A stretch of 39,750 nucleotides of DNA, from positions 1-39,750 of the forward strand of contig NZ_JAVERO010000010.1 in assembly GCF_034007085.1 (NCBI RefSeq), in the 5' to 3' direction. The notes below the pieces were generated by a model that searched no databases, was not told where the DNA came from, and saw only the letters and a program-made list of their open reading frames with translations. Shown in pieces: positions 23,809 to 30,610 of this stretch. The DNA comes from Castellaniella sp034007085. GTDB taxonomy: Bacteria > Pseudomonadota > Gammaproteobacteria > Burkholderiales > Burkholderiaceae_B. Each line of letters opens with the position of its first letter. Within the stretch, counting starts at the first letter, position 1. A program made the position numbers and the translations under genes.

Positions 23809-24713
23809 GCGGGCCAGGCGGCCAGCAGCAGCCCCAGCAGGGCCAGCGCAAACGCCAGGGTCTGCGCTGACCCAAAGGGCTCGCCCAGCATCCAGACACC
23901 GACACAGGCCGATCCGACCGGCAACATCACGGTGAACACGCCCGCGCGCGAGGCCGGCACCCGGCTCAGGCCCGTCATCCACAGCCAGATGGTCCAGCTC
24001 GACGCCAACCCGTAGAACACCAGCAGTCCCCACACCGCCCAGGACACCGCGCCAAAGTCGAACTGCCAGGCGGTCCAGGCGCCGGCCGGCAGCATCAGCG
24101 CAAACCCCCACAGATTCATCAGGGCGCTGATGCGCCGGGACGACAGTACCGTCGTCAAACGCTTGCCGATCACGGCATAGCAAGCCTCGCACAGCACGGC
24201 GCCGCACAACAGCGCATACCCCAGCCAGTGATCTCTGTGGCTGCCCGCCGATGCAATTTCACTGGATCCGGGCCCGGCCAGGGCCAGCAGGGCAATGCCG
24301 GAAATCGCGCAGGCAATCGCCGCCAGCACCCGCAGAGAAATCGTTTCGCGCAGCACCACCCAGCTGAGCACCGCAATCGCTGCCGGGATGGCCGACATGA
24401 CGACCCCGGCCGCCACAGCGCCGCTGTAGCTGACCCCCAGTACCATGAAGACTGTGAACAGAAAGCTGCCGATGAAGGCTTCCAGGAACATCAGCAGATG
24501 CACGCGCCGGGTGAGCGGGGGTTCAGAGGACGGACGGCGCAGCCAGTGCAGCATCCCGGCCCCGCCAATGCCAAAACGCAGCCAGCCCAGCAGAAACACA
24601 GGAAACACGGCTGCCAGGGGTTTGCTCAGGGCCACGCAGGCGCCCACCACGAACATGCTGGCCGCCAGGCTGCCGTAGGACAGCAGCAGCCCCCTCTTGC
24701 CATCCGTGCTCAT
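23787..24713 (-). CDS. EamA-family (DMT) transporter, second of a pair
   Basis: This is an inner-membrane carrier of 308 residues with about ten hydrophobic helices in two EamA repeats (first repeat about residues 8-148, second about 163-300). The repeat signature is visible in GAVAAGVVMSAIPAAIAVLSWVVLRE and again in PASRAGVFTVMLPVGSACVGVWMLGE. The family mostly exports metabolites such as amino acids or nucleosides; the substrate here is unknown. Its ATG overlaps the stop of the upstream EamA gene as ATGA, so the two are one translational unit. The C-terminal codons form one arm of the inverted repeat shared with recJ. Confidence 0.88.
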   Translation of the reverse strand: MSTDGKRGLLLSYGSLAASMFVVGACVALSKPLAAVFPVFLLGWLRFGIGGAGMLHWLRRPSSEPPLTRRVHLLMFLEAFIGSFLFTVFMVLGVSYSGAVAAGVVMSAIPAAIAVLSWVVLRETISLRVLAAIACAISGIALLALAGPGSSEIASAGSHRDHWLGYALLCGAVLCEACYAVIGKRLTTVLSSRRISALMNLWGFALMLPAGAWTAWQFDFGAVSWAVWGLLVFYGLASSWTIWLWMTGLSRVPASRAGVFTVMLPVGSACVGVWMLGEPFGSAQTLAFALALLGLLLAAWPAKPARLA

Positions 24714-25618
24714 GAACGTGCTTGCCGCGACGACAGCACGATGCCGCCAATGATCAGGGCAAAGGCCAACGCATGGAACAGCTGCGGGGTCTCGCCCAGC
24801 AACCCCAGCGACAGCAAGGCGGCAATCAGCGGCGTCAGGTTATTGAAGAAACCCGCCAGGGTCGGACCCACGCGCTGCACGCCGGCCCCCCAGCAGCGAA
24901 AGGCAATGACCGCCGGACCGACGGCGACGAAGACCACGGTCAGCGCCAACGGCCAGCCCCACTCGATCCGCCAGTCCGTCAAGCCCCATTCCAGGGCAGC
25001 GAACAACCCCGACCAGGCCACACCGTAGATCACCTGCCCCAGCAGGAAGCCCGCCCAATGGGAGCGGACCGGCGCATCCGCTGGCACCTGGGTCAGCTGC
25101 CAGCTGTAGAACGCCCAGAGGATGGTGGCCAGCACCATCAACAGATCCCCGGCGACGAAACGCAATGCCAGCAACTGGCCCCAATCCCCTTGGGACAGGA
25201 CGACGGCCACACCGGCCAGCGACAGCGCCGACCCCGCCACCTGGGACGGCCGGATCGGCACGCCATGAAACACCCGGCCCACGATCATCATCCAGACGGG
25301 CATGCTGGCCGCCACCAGGGTGACATTCACAGGGGTCGACGTATGCAGGGCCAGGTATTGCAGCGAGTTGTAAAGCCCCACTCCCAGCAGACCCAGCACG
25401 GCGTAGCGCCGCCATTCCCGCCAGACGGCGCTGCCGGCGCGCAGCACGCTGTGCCCCAGGGGCAGAAGCAATGCCAGCGCCAACGCCCAGCGCAGGAAAT
25501 TCAGGGTCAGGGGGGGCACCATCTGGGCCACCGCCCGGCCAACGACGGCATTGCCTGCCCACAGCAGAGGCGGGATCAGCAGCAGGGCCGCCGTGCCGGG
25601 ATTGAGTCGTTCGTTCAT
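24710..25618 (-). CDS. EamA-family (DMT) transporter, first of a pair
   Basis: The protein has 302 residues with about ten hydrophobic helices. The N-terminal PPLLWAGNAVVGR and TLNFLRWALALALLLP stretches are typical of the first EamA repeat, followed by LYNSLQYLALHTSTPVNVTLVAASMPVWM. The second repeat ends in LTPLIAALLSLGLLGE. The start MNERLNPG is chosen because the frame further upstream runs through the infA promoter; the ribosome site is weak. It is only distantly similar to its neighbour (seen from the helix sequences), so the pair is not a recent duplication. It is divergent from infA, with a 334-bp gap. Substrate unknown. Confidence 0.88.
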   Translation of the reverse strand: MNERLNPGTAALLLIPPLLWAGNAVVGRAVAQMVPPLTLNFLRWALALALLLPLGHSVLRAGSAVWREWRRYAVLGLLGVGLYNSLQYLALHTSTPVNVTLVAASMPVWMMIVGRVFHGVPIRPSQVAGSALSLAGVAVVLSQGDWGQLLALRFVAGDLLMVLATILWAFYSWQLTQVPADAPVRSHWAGFLLGQVIYGVAWSGLFAALEWGLTDWRIEWGWPLALTVVFVAVGPAVIAFRCWGAGVQRVGPTLAGFFNNLTPLIAALLSLGLLGETPQLFHALAFALIIGGIVLSSRQARS

Positions 25619-25647
25619 GCAGGCTCGAAAAACGGATACCAGCGGGA

Positions 25648-25653
25648 ATTCTA
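25648..25653 (-). promoter_or_regulatory. Candidate -10 box for the EamA pair
   Basis: TAGAAT (5 of 6 matches) reads on the minus strand, with a predicted start near 25641 and a leader of about 22 nt. The -35 region is poor. Confidence 0.35.
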
Positions 25654-25728
25654 ACCGCATGACCGTGCACTTGAAGCGCGCCCCCGGGTCGGTCACGCCA
25701 GCGCGCGCCGCAGGACACAGCCTGCTTC

Positions 25729-25757
25729 TTGACATAACAAGCCTCAAGCATTATCAT
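25729..25757 (+). promoter_or_regulatory. Strong sigma-70 promoter of infA
   Basis: TTGACA (25729-25734, perfect) and TATCAT (25752-25757, 5 of 6 matches) are exactly 17 bp apart. The start would be near 25764. This is the best promoter match in the window and it points to infA, 190 bp away. Confidence 0.7.
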
Positions 25758-25769
25758 ATAAGTGCTTGA
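25744..25769. promoter_or_regulatory. Dyad over the infA -10 box, possible operator
   Basis: TCAAGCATTAT (25744-25754) and ATAA-G-TGCTTGA (25758-25769) form an 11-bp inverted repeat with one unpaired G and a centre of 3 bp. The -10 box lies inside it. As the dyad ends near the predicted start site, it would act mainly as DNA, for example as a site for a dimeric repressor of MarR or TetR type. No regulator gene is nearby. Confidence 0.5.
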
Positions 25770-25952
25770 TAATCAGCGGTTTTCAATTCTGGCAGCTTTC
25801 ATGCCAGTCCATGCGGGTTCCACCCCGCCATCCCTTCGGGGGCCTTCGCGTCCCTGCCCGGATTTTGATCGCCTCGCGACCCCGCCTGCATGCAAGGCCC
25901 GATAACGGCGCATGCCCGCTGACCCTTTGTCCCACTCACCGGAGCGCACCAC

Positions 25953-26213
25953 ATGGCCAAAGAAGAACTGCTCGAAATGCATGGATCCGTCACAGAAGTC
26001 CTGCCGGATTCCCGTTTCCGCGTGACCCTGGACAATGGGCATCCCGTGATCGCCTACACCGGCGGCAAAATGCGCAAACACCACATCCGGATCCTGGCAG
26101 GCGACCAGGTCACGCTGGAAATGTCGCCCTACGACCTGACCAAGGGCCGCATCACCTTCCGCCATCTGAACCGCAGCGCAGGCAGTTCATCCGCGCCGCG
26201 CCGCCGTCACTGA
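25953..26213 (+). CDS. infA: Translation initiation factor IF-1 (stand-alone, longer form)
   Basis: IF-1 binds the A site of the 30S subunit during initiation. The protein has 86 residues: an S1/OB-fold domain with the typical MHGSVTEVLPDSRFRVTLDNGH, AYTGGKMRKHHIRILAGD and SPYDLTKGRITFRHLN, followed by a basic C-terminal tail of about 14 residues ending in PRRRH that the 72-residue E. coli protein does not have. GGAG lies about 9 nt before the ATG. The usual infA in Betaproteobacteria sits in the ribosomal-protein cluster near secY/rpmJ; here it stands alone among transporter genes, so this is probably the second copy (infA2 type) known in Burkholderiales. A strong promoter and a long leader suggest separate, possibly temperature- or growth-dependent control. 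Confidence 0.93.
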   Translation: MAKEELLEMHGSVTEVLPDSRFRVTLDNGHPVIAYTGGKMRKHHIRILAGDQVTLEMSPYDLTKGRITFRHLNRSAGSSSAPRRRH

Positions 26214-26292
26214 ACACTGACGGCACGCCCCCGCTTGCCGGCCAGCATCGCCGGCCTGCCCCCTGCGGCATCCGCCCTTTCCCCTCAAAAAC

Positions 26293-27111
26293 TCAATGGC
26301 AGTCCGGCACCGTCTGGTCCAGGTAGACCTCGAAGGCGATGTCGCCGGCCTGCTGGTGCGCCAATTGCCGCAAGCGCTCTGGCGCGGTCGCCTGGCGGAT
26401 GGCTGCCTCGAGCGGCGCCGGCAAATCATCCCGCATCAGGCGTTTCAGGGTCTGTGACCGATAGGGCGCCAACTGCGCCGAAAATTTCCGCCATTCGGGA
26501 AACGCCAGCAGCTGTTTCATGAAATCCTCGTCCTGCACGGCCGCATCGCACTGGCCGATCCGCAGCGCCAGCAAGGCATCGGTTGCCGAAGCATAGATCT
26601 GTTCGATCGCGCCAAAGCGCGCCGATAGTTCACCAGACACGCGTCCGTCCGCACTCAGGCACACCGTCCGTCCGCTCAGATCGGACCAGGCATGGATGTC
26701 GGTATCGGTCCGCATGATCGCCATCGGGCTGGCCGACCAGGCCAGCCGCGCCACATGCACACCCGGAGGCAATGCGCTTGCATCGGACCATTCGCCTACC
26801 CAGGCATCCAGCGCGCCATCGGCGACCTGCTGCGCGGCCTGCGCGGCGGACACGGCCTGCAGGGGTGCGCCGCCCTGCCCCGCCTGTCCAGCCAGCACCT
26901 CGATGCGGGCCGGCGTGCGGACTTTGGCGCCCGGCGCCTGGGGCGCAGGCACATCGGCCACCCCCAATACCCATCCATCGCCTGCGGCATGCATGCCTAC
27001 GCCTGCCGCAGACGCTGCCGCGCCAGGTCTGGAAACAGCCAAAGTCAAGGCTCCGGCCACGAACACGGCCAGCAGGCCGGACCGCAACGCAGAACACGAA
27101 CGCGCTTTCAT
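26293..27111 (-). CDS. Secreted substrate-binding protein, family 3-like
   Basis: The protein has 272 residues with a signal peptide (MKARSCSALRSGLLAVFVAGALT..., cleavage after about residue 30). The mature part looks like a solute-binding protein of the amino-acid/family 3 type: a first lobe ending in ADGALDAWVGEWSD, a hinge-like strand PMAIMRTDTDIHAWSDLSGRTVCLSADG, and a second lobe with ATDALLALRIGQCDAAVQDEDF. The first lobe is short and low in complexity (Ala/Pro/Gln-rich), so a complete binding cleft is uncertain. It starts 35 nt after the permease gene of a TauABC-like cassette on the same strand and is probably its last gene. The cassette already has another binding protein. The substrate is unknown. 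Confidence 0.65.
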   Translation of the reverse strand: MKARSCSALRSGLLAVFVAGALTLAVSRPGAAASAAGVGMHAAGDGWVLGVADVPAPQAPGAKVRTPARIEVLAGQAGQGGAPLQAVSAAQAAQQVADGALDAWVGEWSDASALPPGVHVARLAWSASPMAIMRTDTDIHAWSDLSGRTVCLSADGRVSGELSARFGAIEQIYASATDALLALRIGQCDAAVQDEDFMKQLLAFPEWRKFSAQLAPYRSQTLKRLMRDDLPAPLEAAIRQATAPERLRQLAHQQAGDIAFEVYLDQTVPDCH

Positions 27112-27145
27112 GGATTGTTCACGCCCCCTGGTCAAGCGCCGGCAT

Positions 27146-27919
27146 TCACACATATTGGTAGCGCAGCACCTTGCGCTTGATGTTTTCCAGGCAGACCTGG
27201 TCGATCAGGGTGGCCAGGATGGCGATGGTCAGAATATTGGCCATCACGCCCACCATGTCTGCCGTTTCACCGGCATAGGCCAGTGAACGGCCCAGCCCCT
27301 GGCCGAACCCGATCAGCATCTCGGCCGAAATCAGCGCCCGCCAGGCATTGCCGAACGCCAGCTGGGCGCCCGTGATCAGTTCCGGCATGACGGCAGGCAG
27401 GTAGACGCGCCGCAGCATGTCCCAGGCAGTGGCCCCCATGACGCGGGCGGCCGACACATGGGTCTGTAACACGCTCTCGGTGGCATTCATGACCGACAGG
27501 GCGGCCGGGAAAAATGCCGCCAGCGCGATGACCACGATGATGGGCACGTTGCCGAACCCCATCAGGATCAGGAACAGCGGCACCCAGGCAATCGACGGGA
27601 TCGACTGCAGAATGATGATGGCGGATTTCAGCACTTCCCGGAAAAAGACCAGCAGTCCCCCGGCCAGCCCAAAGCCGATGCCAAACAGCAGCGCAAACCC
27701 ATAGCCCGCGCCCAGCCGTCCCATGCTGCCGGCCAGCGTGGCGCGGAATTCGGCAGTCTGCACATCAGACCACACGCGCGCGAGCACACTGGGCACACCT
27801 GGCATCAGGAAATCCGGCAGGGTCCAGGCGGCCATCTGCCAGAAGAGCAGGATGGCCGCAATGGCGATCAGCATGGCCAGCTTGCGCGCGGCCGGAGAAA
27901 CACGTCGTTTTTTGCTCAT
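27146..27919 (-). CDS. ABC transporter permease, SsuC/TauC-like
   Basis: This is an inner-membrane permease of 257 residues with about six helices. The cytoplasmic coupling (EAA) loop is seen at AARVMGATAWDMLRRVYLPAVMPELITG, which fits the nitrate/sulfonate/taurine permease group (BPD_transp_1). The N-terminal KKRRVSPAARK is a basic cytoplasmic tail. It follows the binding-protein gene after a 121-nt gap that holds a strong hairpin, and precedes the second binding-protein gene by 34 nt. No ribosome site is obvious. No desulfonase or monooxygenase gene is present nearby, so sulfonate uptake is only one possibility. Confidence 0.9.
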   Translation of the reverse strand: MSKKRRVSPAARKLAMLIAIAAILLFWQMAAWTLPDFLMPGVPSVLARVWSDVQTAEFRATLAGSMGRLGAGYGFALLFGIGFGLAGGLLVFFREVLKSAIIILQSIPSIAWVPLFLILMGFGNVPIIVVIALAAFFPAALSVMNATESVLQTHVSAARVMGATAWDMLRRVYLPAVMPELITGAQLAFGNAWRALISAEMLIGFGQGLGRSLAYAGETADMVGVMANILTIAILATLIDQVCLENIKRKVLRYQYV

Positions 27920-27935
27920 GGATTACGGATAGGGC

Positions 27936-27959
27936 ATGGCCGGGCTTGCACCCGGCCAT
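27936..27959 (-). terminator. Intercistronic hairpin between binding protein and permease
   Basis: ATGGCCGGG (27936-27944) and CCCGGCCAT (27951-27959) form a perfect 9-bp stem with a 6-nt loop, in the 121-nt gap of the ABC operon. It has no U-run. It likely protects or trims the mRNA so that more binding protein than permease is made. The remaining gap shows no gene. Confidence 0.55.
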
Positions 27960-28040
27960 CAGGATTTCAGCCGATTTACACACCGCAGTGCGCGTGAGCG
28001 GCCCGCAGACGGGGCGCCAATGATCGCACCCGGCCACGCA

Positions 28041-29036
28041 TCACAGTTTGCGGGCCTGCTGCCAGCTCAGGTCGACGATGGCCTTGACCTCGTAGGGCTT
28101 GCCGTCCCGGGTCTTGAGCGAACCCTGGGCCTGCATGATGTCGGCCACTTCCTGCATGCGCGCCAGGTCCTGCGGCGTCAGCGCGGCGCTGAAGGTCTGG
28201 GTCTGGATCGCCTTGCTGATGACCTGCTCACGGGGCAGTTCGCCGTGCTCCCGCGTCTTCAGGGTCGGCTCGGCGATGAAATAGCCGGCAATCAGCCTGG
28301 CCGCCTCGTCGGGCTGCTGCTGCAACAGGTCGATGGCCTCGCGCTGGGCATCCAGAGATTTCCAGACCAGGTCTTTCTTGTGCTTCAGGGTATCGCCCGA
28401 AGTGATCGTCACCATGCAGGGGAAAGGCCAGACCTCGCCGATTTCGTAGATCTGCCTGACCGGCGCGATCAACTGGGCGATGCTGGCCTGGGGTTCGAAC
28501 AGGAAAGCCGCATCCACCCGCTTGCCAACCAGGGATTGCACGGCAACCTGCGGGCTGACGCCCAGGATCGAGACGTCCTCGGGCGCCAATCCGGCGTCCT
28601 TCAGCACCACACCACGCAGCACCGTATCGGCCGTGCTGCCCTCTTTCTGCGAAGCCAGCGTATGGCCCTTCAGGCCAGCCACGTCCTGGATGCCCGAATC
28701 CTCGCGCACCACCAGGGCATGAAAACCACGCTGCGCACCGCCGACCACTTTCAGGTCCGCGCCGCGCGAAGACCAGGAAGCCGCATTGGTAAAGCCCAGC
28801 ACGCCGGTGTCGAGCTGCCCGCCGACAATGGCCTTGATCAGGTCCGTCCCCGATTTGAATTCGACCAGCTGCACGTCCAGGCCCTGCTTTTCGTAGAACT
28901 TGCCTTCGTACGCCGCGATGGCCTGGGCATCATCCATGACCCGGATGTAGCCCACCTTGAAGGGTTCGGCGGCCTGCGCCTGGGATGCCAGCGACAGGGT
29001 GGCGAACAGAGCAATCAGAAAATGGCGGGGCTTCAT
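28041..29036 (-). CDS. ABC transporter substrate-binding protein, SsuA/TauA-like
   Basis: This is a periplasmic binding protein of 331 residues. The signal peptide (MKPRHFLIALFATLSLASQAQA) is cleaved near residue 22. The mature part starts with EPFKVGYIRVMDDAQAIAAYEGKFYEKQGLDVQLVEFKSG, the usual N-terminal lobe of the NMT1/SsuA-like family, then GQLDTGVLGFTNA and the second lobe with GHTLASQKEGSTADTVLRGVLK-like sequence. Its ATG overlaps the ATPase stop as ATGA, with GAGGAA 8 nt before the start. The family covers nitrate, sulfonate, taurine and thiamine-precursor carriers. The sequence alone does not settle the ligand. Confidence 0.9.
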   Translation of the reverse strand: MKPRHFLIALFATLSLASQAQAAEPFKVGYIRVMDDAQAIAAYEGKFYEKQGLDVQLVEFKSGTDLIKAIVGGQLDTGVLGFTNAASWSSRGADLKVVGGAQRGFHALVVREDSGIQDVAGLKGHTLASQKEGSTADTVLRGVVLKDAGLAPEDVSILGVSPQVAVQSLVGKRVDAAFLFEPQASIAQLIAPVRQIYEIGEVWPFPCMVTITSGDTLKHKKDLVWKSLDAQREAIDLLQQQPDEAARLIAGYFIAEPTLKTREHGELPREQVISKAIQTQTFSAALTPQDLARMQEVADIMQAQGSLKTRDGKPYEVKAIVDLSWQQARKL

Positions 29037-29806
29037 GCGGCGAGTTCCTCGGAAATGGATGGGGACTGTTCTGTGTCATCGACAATGCCCAGCAGGCCCA
29101 GGATTTCCCGGCGCATGGTTGCAAAGCCGGACAGATCATGGGTTTTTGCGGTGTCTGTCAGATGGAATTCCTGCAACACGCGCGACGGGCGGGCGCTGAA
29201 CACCAGGATGCGATCGGCCAGGAACAGCGCCTCGTCGACATCATGGGTCACCAGCAGCACTGTGGGCCGGGTTTCACGGATCAGGGTACGCAAGGCGTCC
29301 TGCAGGGTCATGCGAGTCAAGGCGTCCAGCGCCCCGAAGGGTTCATCGAGCAGCAGCACCTCGGGATGCGAGATGAAAGCCCTGGCCAGAGCACAGCGCT
29401 GGCGCATGCCGCCGGAGACCTGATGCGGAAAATAATCCTCGAAACCTTTGAGCTTGACCTTGTCGAGCCACAGCCGGGCCTGCCGCAAGGCTTCGGCCCG
29501 GCCGACCTTTTGCAATTCCAGGGCCATGGCCACGTTCTGGGCCAGCGTCAGCCAGGGATAAAGCGCATTTTCCTGGAACATCAACATGCGGCGGGGATCA
29601 GGCTTGCGCACCGGCTGGCCATCGGCCAGCACCTGGCCGGCCGATGGCTGTTCCAGGCCCGCCGCCATGTGCAGCAAAGTGGATTTGCCGCAGCCCGACG
29701 GGCCGACCAGCGCCACCAGTTCGCCTGGCGCGATGTCGCGCTCGAAACATTCGACCACCCTCAGGTCGCCGAAATGTTTTTGAACCTGCCGAAAGGAAAG
29801 ATTCAT
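29033..29806 (-). CDS. ABC transporter ATPase, SsuB/TauB-like
   Basis: This is the energising subunit of the importer, 257 residues. Motifs: Walker A GPSGCGKST (Lys41), Q-loop FQENALYPWLTLAQNV, signature VSGGMRQRCALARA, Walker B VLLLDEPFGALD and VTHDVDEALFLADR. The sequence pattern is that of the nitrate/sulfonate/taurine ATPase group. It is the first gene of the operon ATPase - binding protein - permease - second binding protein. No clear ribosome site precedes the ATG. Upstream lies an AT-rich divergent region with an inverted repeat that may be the control region. Confidence 0.92.
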   Translation of the reverse strand: MNLSFRQVQKHFGDLRVVECFERDIAPGELVALVGPSGCGKSTLLHMAAGLEQPSAGQVLADGQPVRKPDPRRMLMFQENALYPWLTLAQNVAMALELQKVGRAEALRQARLWLDKVKLKGFEDYFPHQVSGGMRQRCALARAFISHPEVLLLDEPFGALDALTRMTLQDALRTLIRETRPTVLLVTHDVDEALFLADRILVFSARPSRVLQEFHLTDTAKTHDLSGFATMRREILGLLGIVDDTEQSPSISEELAA

Positions 29807-29979
29807 ATGCTGAAAAAGGAATCATCGTCTTGATGTTCCCTACTTTAACGATCCCGCTTAATGCGCAACAACGACAGATTAAGTATTTCAATATATGTTT
29901 TTGGAATATGTGAACGCGGGCTTGGCTGAAAGCCAGATCACAGCGCTACGATAAAGAACGCCGCCTTCCAGGAAACCCC
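29807..29979. promoter_or_regulatory. AT-rich divergent control region
   Basis: 173 bp between the ABC operon (minus) and the hemerythrin-like gene (plus), much richer in A/T (about 29,820-29,915) than the surroundings. It holds CTTAAT (29857-29862) and ATTAAG (29878-29883) as an inverted repeat with a 15-bp spacer, a spacing compatible with a LysR-type site. No single promoter stands out. Confidence 0.4.
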
Positions 29980-30450
29980 ATGCCCATCCCGCCTCCTCAG
30001 GACCCCGTGGCCCGGCTGCTGGCCGTCCACACAGAAACCCGGCGGCAGCTGCAGGCAGCTGCCGCCTGCGGCATTGCGGCTCCGGCCACTTTCACGGCCT
30101 GGATCGACGGCGCAGCCCGCACGGCGCACGATATCCTCGAACAACAGCTGTTTCCCGCGCTGATCGAATCCATGGCGGGCTCGGACGCGGTCTGCCTCAA
30201 GGGGATGACCTGTGGCCTGGCCCGGGACCGGGCCGATCTGGACCGGCGCTGGCGCCAGACGATCCGCCCTGCCCTGGTCGGGCCCATGACGCTGACCGAC
30301 CGGGACGCCCTCGCCGCCTGGGCCAAGGATTCCCTGGACTGGCTGGCGCGGGCCGACGAAGAACTGCTGCCCATGGCGGCCCGCTTGCTGGACGATGCCG
30401 CCCTGGACGCACTGGCCACGGCCTGCGCACGGCTCGACGGCTGCCCCTGA
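29980..30450 (+). CDS. Hemerythrin-like four-helix protein with incomplete metal ligands
   Basis: This is a small soluble protein of 156 residues, all helical by appearance. It resembles hemerythrin HHE-domain proteins: VHTETRRQL (His17) in helix 1, HDILEQQLFPAL (His50, Glu54) in helix 2, a third helix LDRRWRQT, and DEELLPMAARLL (Glu127/128) in helix 4. In the family a His is expected before LD.xW in helix 3 and four residues before the Glu in helix 4; here these places hold Asp86 and Arg124 or Ala123. A normal di-iron site therefore seems unlikely. AGGA lies about 7 nt before the ATG. It is divergent from the ABC operon and upstream of the TRAP operon. Function unknown; the assignment is moderate. 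Confidence 0.6.
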   Translation: MPIPPPQDPVARLLAVHTETRRQLQAAAACGIAAPATFTAWIDGAARTAHDILEQQLFPALIESMAGSDAVCLKGMTCGLARDRADLDRRWRQTIRPALVGPMTLTDRDALAAWAKDSLDWLARADEELLPMAARLLDDAALDALATACARLDGCP

Positions 30451-30488
30451 GACCTGCGGCATGCGATTGAAGTAGTGGTTTTTCCGCG

Positions 30489-30518
30489 TCGACGTGGCCC
30501 CGGGTTCCTGCCTATACT
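30489..30518 (+). promoter_or_regulatory. Candidate promoter of the TRAP operon
   Basis: TCGACG (30489-30494) and TATACT (30513-30518, 5 of 6 matches) are 18 bp apart. A start near 30525 gives a leader of about 86 nt for dctP. The rest of the 160-bp gap shows no other gene. Confidence 0.4.
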
Positions 30519-30610
30519 CCGCACGATCATCTATCTATTCAGCTTACATACTCTCAGACGAACGCCATGGCATCCCCTGCATGGCGAGCCCACATCCGGA
30601 GACCTCCCCA

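Larger units (their letters stand above)
25619..25952. other. Regulatory gap between the EamA pair and infA
   Basis: 334 bp with no credible gene. It holds a candidate -10 box for the EamA pair, a strong plus-strand promoter with an overlapping dyad, and then the infA leader of about 190 nt. In the leader a small hairpin is visible (GCGGG 25813-25817 with CCCGC 25824-25828), followed by C/G-rich sequence that could fold further. Reading frames through the leader are out-of-frame extensions over infA and lack family similarity. Confidence 0.6.

Noticed and set aside
21989..23935. 648-codon open frame overlapping recJ
   Set aside because: Frame-shifted shadow of recJ, very rich in Arg, Gly and Pro.
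26214..26292. GCCGGC repeats between infA and the convergent binding-protein gene, as a terminator
   Set aside because: The hexamer is self-complementary by itself and the arms do not extend; no U-run.
25766..26326. 186-codon open frame through the infA leader
   Set aside because: It passes over infA in another frame and has no ribosome site or similarity. A short leader peptide cannot be excluded, but nothing supports it.
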